Positions 6,620 through 12,200 of a stretch of 12,200 nucleotides of DNA are shown here, piece by piece; the first letter of the stretch is position 1, and each line of letters begins with the position of its first letter. The notes under the pieces are model-generated. The model did no database searches, was not told the DNA's origin, and saw nothing but the letters and a program-made list of their open reading frames with translations. Source of the DNA: Richelia sp. UBA3308. Lineage in GTDB: Bacteria; Cyanobacteriota; Cyanobacteriia; Cyanobacteriales; Nostocaceae. Where the stretch lies: contig DESS01000142.1 of the NCBI GenBank assembly GCA_002361335.1, forward strand, positions 51,495 to 63,694. Reading direction: 5' to 3'. The translations under genes were made by a program, and so were the position numbers.

Positions 6620-7105
6620 TTAAACCTCAGTTTCAAATATCGCTAGTCTTAACCTATCTGCGGACTCTTCTATTTCTACTAAAGACTCAAGAGTAACAAC
6701 TACACTACGTTCAATTCCTAAAATTTGAGCTGCTCGGGCAACAGCGGCTTTTTCTTTTTCGTGGTAGACTCCATCAGCACGGCTCATTTTGATGGCTTGA
6801 TACAACATACAACGACGAACATTTATCGGAAAATCATAATGAATAGCGCCGAATAACTCTTCAATTTCTGCATTTTTGGAGTCGAATTTGAGAATATTTT
6901 CTTCTATTAACTCAGATGGAACTCCCAGCAGATTTTGTTCTTCAACAAACCAATCTAATTCTTTTTGCGCTAATTCACCATCTGCACTAGCGATCGCCAC
7001 TACTGCTCTGAGATAGTTCTTTGCCACATCAACGCTCACAGGTGCACTAACGTTGTATTTCTTCTTAGCATATGATGTTAGTTCCAAACTGGTTGTAGTG
7101 GTCAT
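6620..7105 (-). CDS. TerB-like tellurite-resistance-domain protein
   Basis: A 161-residue, all-helical, soluble protein. Two similar acidic motifs, ADGELAQKELDWF (41-53) and ADGVYHEKEKAAV (110-122), are the paired Asp/Glu metal-binding loops that define TerB-like domains; D42, E44, E49, D111 and E116 or E118 are candidate ligands. TerB domains occur in tellurite/stress operons and as sensors in membrane-linked or phage-defence assemblies, but no other ter gene is here. Its exact role is unknown. ATG 7105 is the first good start. A HIP1 octamer (GCGATCGC, 6990-6997) lies inside the gene, unlike the accessory genes to its left. It stands between the cyclodipeptide synthase gene and its dead copy, on the same strand as both. 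Confidence 0.8.
   Translation of the reverse strand: MTTTTSLELTSYAKKKYNVSAPVSVDVAKNYLRAVVAIASADGELAQKELDWFVEEQNLLGVPSELIEENILKFDSKNAEIEELFGAIHYDFPINVRRCMLYQAIKMSRADGVYHEKEKAAVARAAQILGIERSVVVTLESLVEIEESADRLRLAIFETEV
6990..6997. repeat. HIP1 octamer GCGATCGC
   Basis: This highly iterated palindrome is typical of many cyanobacterial chromosomes. It is the first copy encountered from the left; further copies lie at 8946-8953 and 9111-9118. Confidence 0.9.
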
Positions 7106-7205
7106 AATTTTTACTCTGTATACTTAGATATTAATTTTACAGCAAAGTAAATTAGATATTTTGAGGATTCAATTTCTTTTAATTATTGACTCAATAATGA
7201 TTCTT

Positions 7206-7682
7206 TTAAGTTTCGGTTACTGAGGAATCACCAGCTTTTGTACTCTGTTTGAGACGTAAGCTTATCAAGACTATCTGCTTGAGAGGTTCAGCTACTTGTG
7301 GATGTAAACCCTCCGAAATTTCTTCAAAGGGTTTTGATTGAGCCTGGATAAACAAAAACTGACCATCCTTGTTGTACAAAACAGGCACTTAAAGCCGACT
7401 CTTCAAGAATGTAGCTTGTACTAAGGTACATTTTTTCCTGGAGAGAATGTTCTATGTGCTTATTTTCCTCTTGCACCTTTTCACCTCGATTCAGATATTC
7501 CTCGACAAAGGAATTTATAACCTTTTCAAAGGATTGATTATTTTGATAAAGATACTGGAGTTCCTGGTAATAAATCTCAAATTATGATTCCTTATCAATT
7601 TCCGAAGTCATTTTAAACTCAAATTCACAACTTCGGGAGTATTGCTCAAACAGGAGATAGTTGTCATCGATAAACTTCTTTA
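7206..7682 (-). pseudogene. Decayed second copy of the cyclodipeptide synthase gene (C-terminal half)
   Basis: From about 7255 to 7682, the sequence closely follows 5078 to about 5506 of the intact gene at the nucleotide level. The equivalent of YILEE, the VYP motif and most of the helical region are still readable. Lesions are an in-frame TAA at 7582-7584 (Glu codon in the intact gene) and one extra base between about 7325 and 7337 that shifts the frame after VYPGS. The C-terminal tail differs: it runs 16 residues longer (KQSTKAGDSSVTET region) to a stop at 7206-7208. Similarity stops abruptly at 7682, so the half containing the catalytic serine is missing or replaced. A short GTG-initiated frame at 7388 is a by-product of the shift, not a gene. 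Confidence 0.88.
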
Positions 7683-8040
7683 GCCTTACGCACCAGGCTT
7701 TGAATTCCGTGACATCGAGCTTGCTCAACCTGAGACATTCCGTTAACAATTTCCTCACCTCTGGGATCAGCTAGCCCCCTATGTTAAACAGTAATCGACA
7801 ATTTGAAATATTCATAAGTAGGTCAGCAAGAAAAATTGAACCCCTCTAAAAGGCAATAGACTGTCTTGAAATAGGCTGGAGGATTTCAGCTTATTTTACG
7901 TTTCTTAACATAGTAATATTTTTTTGCGCCAACTTATATGATGTCCCGCAAATTACCCATAATATGTCCGAAGCGAGAATCACTTCACGCCCTTGACAAT
8001 GAGGGTTGTTTAACCGGACATGATATTACTTATTCATAGG
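7683..8040. other. Gene-free stretch with possible coding remnant
   Basis: No intact gene is seen. On the minus strand, about 7683-7790 reads as protein-like in two frames: one continuous with the dead synthase (EVRKLLTECLRLSKLDVTEF), the other giving ADPRGEEIVNGMSQVEQARC. Neither matches the intact synthase at the DNA level, and I do not recognise either. Between 7961 and 8021, ATGTCCG (7964-7970) and CGGACAT (8015-8021) form an inverted repeat 44 bases apart. The rest is AT-rich without clear signals. Confidence 0.35.
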
Positions 8041-8150
8041 TTAAAAGTTTCTTCATAGGCATTTGCTAGACTTCATCAAGATCATTCTGAGAGTGGTTAT
8101 AAAATTACCCAAAATATTCCAAGGATTCTCTCTAATAAAGTTCGGGAAGG
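8041..8150 (+). pseudogene. Fragment of a second CNBD-fusion gene
   Basis: These 110 bases align without gaps to 2131-2240 of the intact 1030-residue gene; by hand count 92 positions are identical. The translation reads LKVSS, stop, AFARLHQDHSESGYKITQNI, against LKVSKDAFTRLYQDHPESGYKITQNI in the intact gene. The stop is TAG at 8056-8058. Both flanks diverge at once. The fragment covers the last strand and C-terminal helix of the CNBD-like domain. It lies next to the dead cyclodipeptide synthase copy, so both members of the intact pair have remnants together. Confidence 0.88.
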
Positions 8151-8191
8151 CTTTTATGTATAAATTTGATTGGTTGGATATCCAGAACCGT

Positions 8192-8222
8192 TGTAGAGAC
8201 GCAAGGATTTCGCGTCTCTACA
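8192..8222. repeat. Perfect 11-bp-stem hairpin repeat
   Basis: TGTAGAGACGC (8192-8202) pairs perfectly with GCGTCTCTACA (8212-8222) over a nine-base loop. GTAGAGACG palindromes of this type are frequent between genes in Nostoc-type genomes. It could also serve as part of a terminator for the minus-strand gene ending at 8336, although no U-run follows. Confidence 0.75.
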
Positions 8223-8292
8223 TTTAAATTTATAACCAGTTAGGCAACGCGCAAATCTAGTTTATTTTGTCATGATTTGCTAAGATACACTG

Positions 8293-8338
8293 ATAACTAA
8301 TAACTAATAACTAATAACTAACAACTAACAACTAACTA
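8293..8338. repeat. Heptanucleotide tandem repeat array
   Basis: Four copies of ATAACTA (8293-8320), two of ACAACTA (8321-8334) and a partial ACTA run to 8338. Read on the minus strand, it is TTAGTTG units followed by TTAGTTA units. The stop codon of the upstream minus-strand gene (8336-8338) lies in the first unit. The array is of the short tandemly repeated repetitive (STRR) type described in heterocystous cyanobacteria. Confidence 0.9.
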
Positions 8339-10414
8339 TAAAGTATTACCAGTTATCGGTTGAGACTGAGGAGCTGAAGGTCTAACTATTGGTGGTTCAG
8401 GTATAGGTTCAGGTTCTGGAGGATTGAGAAAATCACGCCAAGTACGAATTTCTTCTCGCGCTGAACTGTAGGCTTGCGTACCTCTTGGTACTAATTTAGC
8501 TGTTTCAATAGCGCGAATAATATCCGATTGACCTTGAGTGCGAGCTATATCTAATAATTGCTGACTCCACTGATCCATGGCAATTCTAGCATCAGAACGT
8601 AATGGCGTACCTCTAGGTACCCGCCGCGCCAACCTAATTGCTTGAGACAAAGCCTTTGGAGTTCCACTTAATGCAACTTCTCGGGCTTTTCTCCAATTGT
8701 TTCTAGCCGTGATTTCAGTTTGCCATTCATTTATATCTTTTTGAGCTTGTCGTGACAGTAATCTTCCGGATTCAATTTGTTTTGCCGTATTAATTGCAGC
8801 AGATAAATCTCCGCTACGTGCAAGGGAACGTGCTTGGTCTAAGTAAGGCTGATCCTCTATTCGCTGAACCTTGCTTCTCCAACTCGCTATTTTTTTCTGT
8901 GCTTCCCGATACAAAGAACGTCCGCGACGAATTCGACTTGCTTCGGCGATCGCTGCTTTTAAGGAGACATCATCTCCAAATATTGCCAGTTCTTCAGCAC
9001 GTTCTAAAAACGGTCGATCTTCAATTATCTGTACTTGATTTAGCCAACCATTAATTTCTTTTCTAGCTTCTTTGCCACGGGGGTTGTTTATAGGAATCAA
9101 TTTCGCTTGTGCGATCGCAGCAGATAAATCTCTAATTGTACCTTGAGAAGCAAGAGCTCGGGCTTTTTCCAAACGGGAAACATCTTCGATTTCAAGCTGC
9201 CAACTAGCAATTAGTTTCTGGGCTTTTAAATAAATTGGTCTATTTGAATCAATTTGTCCGGCAGAAGCAATAGCAGCTTCTAAACCTGTAATTGTTCCTG
9301 TCCAAGCATTTCGTTGGGCTTCAGCCAAAGATATAAAATCAGTTGTTTCCGATTCTATCGCAGAAATTGCGGGAATTTTTTGAGCAATGTAAATAGCTTC
9401 ATCAGCATCCCTTTTATCTAATTTATTTTCCGCCAATTGCAGGATCAATAGTCCAAATTCTGGAATTGCTTCTTGAGCTTTCTGATAAACGTAACTATTT
9501 TTGCCTATGGATTGCGCCAACTTGATCGCTTTGAGTATTGTATCTACATTTCTACTCTTCGATAAACTTTCTGCTTTTGCTAACTTCCGACCATCTTCTC
9601 TAGCTGTTACAATGAGGTTATTTAACTGTTCGTACTTGCTACTTGCCCAAAATCTACTATTTAAACGTAGCAATTTTGCCGATTGCATAAAAGCAGATTG
9701 CCAACGTCGTTCGCGCATCTCCTCTTCTGCTTGTTTGTAAATATCCTCACCTTTTGACCAAATTACTTTCCAATCAACAATTTGGTCTTCCACTAATTTA
9801 AAAGCAGAAACATCTTCGGGAATTTTACGAGCAGTTTCAATCGCTTCTTCTAATTTACCTGCTTGGAAACTCTCATCAGCTAAATCTAAAATATTACGAG
9901 ACCAATCTTCAATATAACCATCAATTTGGGAACGCAATGGATGATTTTGTGGTAAATTCTTTACCAAATCAATCGCTTGGAGCAAATCCTTTACCGTTTG
10001 CTTAGAAGCCGCTACCTGAGCACAATGCATTCGTACTGAAGCGCTAGCCAAAGGCCAGAAAATTGAAGGACAATTCGGCGCAGATGGCAACTTTAACATT
10101 ATCGCCATCGCCATAAATCCGATTGTACCGGGTACAATCGCAAGCAAAAATGCCCACAAAACCCAACTTGTAATCCAGCGCGGTAATTTTCCAGAATTAC
10201 CCTTTGTCGGAATCGTTTCTTGTGAATGACTGTTAAAAGCCAATTTTTTTGAATTGCTGTTGTTTTTGCTTGACACTGATTTAGAGCTAGAATCAGTAGC
10301 CGGGACACCAGATCTACGAATAGCCGATTTTTCCGTTCTGAATAATCGAGTCATTTCATCTGACTGCTTTCTTCTAGCTGATGACCAGCCTTCTGGAATA
10401 TCCCGTTCTGCCAT
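8336..10414 (-). CDS. Single-pass membrane protein with helical repeats, function unknown
   Basis: The 692-residue product starts with a basic, Ser-rich cytoplasmic-type segment (1-79), then one membrane helix (about 81-107), then a long helical region. From about 145 on, units of roughly 45-60 residues recur with the pattern A..LA..G....AI..A..I..G..L...A...I..W (for example around GDLSAAINTAKQIESGRLL and IASWRSKVQRIEDQPYLDQA). The last 30 residues are Pro/Glu-rich (EPEPIPEPP). Such proteins are conserved in cyanobacteria and often labelled chromosome-segregation-ATPase-like, but no ATPase motif is present; the repeats look TPR-like and may bind a partner. The ATG at 10414 keeps a long plausible N-terminus. 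The gene lies 155 bp downstream of hslO on the same strand and carries two HIP1 octamers (8946-8953, 9111-9118). Confidence 0.75.
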   Translation of the reverse strand: MAERDIPEGWSSARRKQSDEMTRLFRTEKSAIRRSGVPATDSSSKSVSSKNNSNSKKLAFNSHSQETIPTKGNSGKLPRWITSWVLWAFLLAIVPGTIGFMAMAIMLKLPSAPNCPSIFWPLASASVRMHCAQVAASKQTVKDLLQAIDLVKNLPQNHPLRSQIDGYIEDWSRNILDLADESFQAGKLEEAIETARKIPEDVSAFKLVEDQIVDWKVIWSKGEDIYKQAEEEMRERRWQSAFMQSAKLLRLNSRFWASSKYEQLNNLIVTAREDGRKLAKAESLSKSRNVDTILKAIKLAQSIGKNSYVYQKAQEAIPEFGLLILQLAENKLDKRDADEAIYIAQKIPAISAIESETTDFISLAEAQRNAWTGTITGLEAAIASAGQIDSNRPIYLKAQKLIASWQLEIEDVSRLEKARALASQGTIRDLSAAIAQAKLIPINNPRGKEARKEINGWLNQVQIIEDRPFLERAEELAIFGDDVSLKAAIAEASRIRRGRSLYREAQKKIASWRSKVQRIEDQPYLDQARSLARSGDLSAAINTAKQIESGRLLSRQAQKDINEWQTEITARNNWRKAREVALSGTPKALSQAIRLARRVPRGTPLRSDARIAMDQWSQQLLDIARTQGQSDIIRAIETAKLVPRGTQAYSSAREEIRTWRDFLNPPEPEPIPEPPIVRPSAPQSQPITGNTL
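8946..8953. repeat. HIP1 octamer GCGATCGC
   Basis: A perfect copy inside the helical-repeat protein gene, in line with long-resident chromosomal DNA. Confidence 0.9.
9111..9118. repeat. HIP1 octamer GCGATCGC
   Basis: A second perfect copy in the same gene, 165 bases from the previous one. Confidence 0.9.
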
Positions 10415-10468
10415 CTCTCACACCACATTATATTAACAGGGGTTAATTGACTTGAGGAAGCTCAGTTG

Positions 10469-10497
10469 TTTCTATAGTAACTTTTGACCTATAGAAA
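10469..10497. promoter_or_regulatory. Perfect 9-bp inverted repeat between hslO and the repeat-protein gene
   Basis: TTTCTATAG (10469-10477) and CTATAGAAA (10489-10497) flank an 11-base spacer. It lies about 72 bases after the hslO stop and 54 bases before the start of the next minus-strand gene. No U-run follows on the minus strand, so an operator for a dimeric regulator is as likely as a terminator or an RNA-stability hairpin. Confidence 0.45.
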
Positions 10498-10569
10498 AAG
10501 CTATGTTTACAGCATGATATCCCTACAGATACCATTATTTACAGCTTTTTTCAGTATTTTTTTATACGT

Positions 10570-11475
10570 TTACCGAGAAACTGAAGACTCTGCTTGTAAA
10601 TCGGCAATTAGCTGTGCTAATTGGTCGCTATTAGCTTGGTATACCTCGCCACAAAAGTCGCAAGTCGCTTCCGCACCGTCATCTTTAGCAATCATATCTT
10701 GTAGTTCTTCTTCTCCCAAAATTTTTAATGCTCTTAACATTCTGTCAAAAGAACAACTACAATGAAACCGTAACATTTGGGTTTCTGGAAAGATATGAAG
10801 CCCCATATCTCCTAATATATCTTGAAGAATTTCTGTGAGATTTTTTCCTGCTTGTAGCAAAGGTGTAAATCCTTGAAGGGCTGCTACACGGGATTCTAAT
10901 TTTTCTACTAAAGCTTCATCTCTAGCTGCTTTTGGTAAAACCTGTATTAGTAAACCTCCTGCTGCTGTTACTCCTTGAGCTCCGACAAATACGCCTAAAA
11001 CCATTGCCGAAGGTGTTTGCTCGGAACTTACTAAATAATGAGCGATGTCTTCTCCGATTTCACCAGAAACTAGTTCTACGGTACTAGAATAAGGATAGCC
11101 ATAGCCAACATCGCGGACTACATATAGAAAACCCTTACCAACTGCACCCCCAACATCTAGTTTGCCTTGAGCATTAGGAGGCAATTCAATGCTTGGGTTG
11201 CCCACGTAACCGCGTACAGTTCCATCTAACCCTGCATCTACCAATATACCGCCCAAAGGACCATCACCTTGAATTCGGACATTGACCCTTGAATCTAAAC
11301 GCTTCATACTAGAAGCCATCAATAGGCCTGCTGTCATGGTTCGACCTAACGCTGCAGTTGCCACATAGGATAGTTTATGGCGCTCTCGTGCAACAGAGGT
11401 CAACTTTGTCGTGATAGCACCTACTGCACGAATTCCACCGTCCGCTGCTGTGGCGCGAATTAACTGATCCGCCAT
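10570..11475 (-). CDS. hslO: Hsp33 redox-regulated molecular chaperone
   Basis: A 301-residue cytosolic holdase chaperone, switched on when oxidation releases its zinc and unfolds the C-terminal redox switch, protecting proteins under oxidative stress. The four zinc cysteines are present as CSC (C239, C241) and CDFC (C272, C275), the family's CxC...CxxC pattern. The N-terminal region (GDGPLGGILVDA at 70-81, GYVGNPSIELPP at 89-100) is typical. Length is normal. Start ATG 11475 is supported by TAAGG about 7 bases upstream. It is divergent from the SRPBCC-like gene and precedes the helical-repeat membrane protein gene on the same strand; with a 155-bp gap, co-transcription is uncertain. Confidence 0.96.
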   Translation of the reverse strand: MADQLIRATAADGGIRAVGAITTKLTSVARERHKLSYVATAALGRTMTAGLLMASSMKRLDSRVNVRIQGDGPLGGILVDAGLDGTVRGYVGNPSIELPPNAQGKLDVGGAVGKGFLYVVRDVGYGYPYSSTVELVSGEIGEDIAHYLVSSEQTPSAMVLGVFVGAQGVTAAGGLLIQVLPKAARDEALVEKLESRVAALQGFTPLLQAGKNLTEILQDILGDMGLHIFPETQMLRFHCSCSFDRMLRALKILGEEELQDMIAKDDGAEATCDFCGEVYQANSDQLAQLIADLQAESSVSR

Positions 11476-11749
11476 TGATGAACCTTACATTTCTTAATAT
11501 ACAAACTTTATATATTCTGACATTAGCCAGGCATAAAATGCCCAGCATTCTTAGTTGATTATGCCCATTTGCCGAAATTTTTTGTCAAGTTTAGGTAAAG
11601 TTGGTTTTCTACCACGGTAGTGCAATATTGAAATCGATCGGTTTCCGTCGCGGGAAGATCGCATTGCTCCGGCATTAACCAGGCTTTTCGTTAAAGGTAC
11701 GCTAATTCTTTGGCATACTATATTAAGATTTTAATTAATTTTGTTAAAG
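11476..11749. other. Divergent intergenic region between hslO and the SRPBCC-like gene
   Basis: These 274 bases must hold both promoters. TATATT at 11719-11724 is a possible -10 box for the plus-strand gene, and AT-rich sequence near 11495-11515 could serve hslO, but no convincing -35 partners were found. No RNA gene or long palindrome was seen. Confidence 0.4.
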
Positions 11750-12130
11750 ATGCTCGGTAGTTATCAAAAAAGTCAACTGCGGATAGAAATTGATGCATCA
11801 CAGCAGGCTATTAGTGAAAGCCTTTTGCATCCAATACAATTAGGAAAATGGTTACCCAGTGGAAACTTTCCTTCTGGAACAATGCCAGAAGAACTATATT
11901 CTGGATTTGAGTTTACCACCCGTATAGGACCTTTATCAATTCATCACCAAGTAGATGTAGTTTCTTCCAACAGTTTGCGTTTATTACTGAGTCAAGGAAT
12001 TGACGGCTTCCACGAATGGTATTGGGGAGAAGGTTGGGTACAGTCTCGTTTGGAAGGAATATCTTATTTACCACTTTCTTTAGGACAAACAGTAACTTTG
12101 CTCAGTTTGCGTCAATATTTAAAGGGTTAG
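11750..12130 (+). CDS. Conserved cyanobacterial SRPBCC-like protein
   Basis: A 126-residue small protein with alternating strand and helix segments and a strongly patterned GFHEWYWGEGWVQSRLEG block (86-103). The fold suggests the SRPBCC (START/Bet v1-like) ligand-binding superfamily: an early strand RIEIDAS, helices SESLLHPIQLGKWL, then strands ending in a C-terminal helix (LLSLRQYLKG). It appears conserved in cyanobacteria; the ligand is unknown. ATG 11750 is preferred over TTG 11741, since typical members begin MLGSYQKSQL and AAAG precedes the ATG. The stop TAG (12128-12130) overlaps the first unit of the heptamer array. Confidence 0.75.
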   Translation: MLGSYQKSQLRIEIDASQQAISESLLHPIQLGKWLPSGNFPSGTMPEELYSGFEFTTRIGPLSIHHQVDVVSSNSLRLLLSQGIDGFHEWYWGEGWVQSRLEGISYLPLSLGQTVTLLSLRQYLKG

Positions 12131-12200
12131 TTGTTAGTTGTTAGTTGTTAGTTGTTAGTTGTTAGTTGTTAGTTGTTACTCATTACTCATTACTCATTAC
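12127..12200. repeat. Heptanucleotide tandem repeat array, two unit types
   Basis: Seven perfect TTAGTTG units (12127-12175) change without a break to three TTACTCA units (12176-12196) and a partial TTAC at the window end, so the array may continue. The unit is the reverse complement of that in the array at 8293-8338. The upstream stop codon again falls in the first unit. Confidence 0.93.

Noticed and set aside
7206..7388. A separate 60-residue gene starting at GTG 7388
   Set aside because: It is the shifted C-terminal part of the dead cyclodipeptide synthase copy. Its first 17 residues are out of frame with the homologue.
7964..8021. Inverted repeat ATGTCCG/CGGACAT as IS ends
   Set aside because: The arms are seven bases and enclose only 44 bases with no coding content. 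This is too short to support an element.
11741..11749. TTG start for the SRPBCC-like gene
   Set aside because: ATG 11750 is only nine bases on, matches the usual MLGSYQ start of such proteins as I know them, and has AAAG before it.
12127..12200. CRISPR-like array
   Set aside because: The seven-base units are contiguous, with no spacers.

Overview
The window looks like chromosomal DNA of a filamentous, Nostoc-type cyanobacterium. The signs are Nostoc-style heptanucleotide arrays, HIP1 octamers (GCGATCGC) in the right half, short GC-rich dispersed hairpin repeats, an IS200/IS605-type element of a kind common in that group, and typical cyanobacterial versions of Hsp33 (hslO), a helical-repeat membrane protein and an SRPBCC-like protein. 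The genus call is inference from these features.

Left part (1-1.7 kb): an IS605-type element with divergent tnpA (minus, intact) and tnpB (plus). tnpB is broken by a one-base shift near 560 and by a 49-bp GC-rich hairpin repeat at 756-804. Removing the repeat restores the expected junction. The right-end hairpin and a putative omega/re-RNA region overlap the tnpB stop.

Middle part (1.8-8.2 kb): an accessory region with no HIP1 site before 6990. It carries a 1030-residue plus-strand gene that joins a cyclic-nucleotide-binding-like domain to a long region resembling S-adenosylhomocysteine hydrolase (with a Rossmann GGNGAIG motif). Convergent to it is a gene recognisable as a tRNA-dependent cyclodipeptide synthase of the XYP subclass. 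Further right are a decayed IS5-like transposase, a TerB-like gene, a decayed second copy of the cyclodipeptide synthase (7206-7682), and a 110-bp decayed copy of the cyclic-nucleotide-binding domain (8041-8150). Both partners of the intact pair therefore have a dead relative within 3.5 kb, which suggests that they form a linked module that was duplicated and is being lost. This pair is the best candidate for an undescribed system here; its function is not known from the sequence.

Right part (8.3-12.2 kb): ordinary core-type genes. A 692-residue single-pass membrane protein built of helical repeats lies on the minus strand downstream of hslO (redox-regulated chaperone Hsp33). An SRPBCC-like small protein diverges on the plus strand. 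Heptamer arrays sit exactly on the stop codons of the first and last of these genes, in mirrored orientation, at the two ends of the block.
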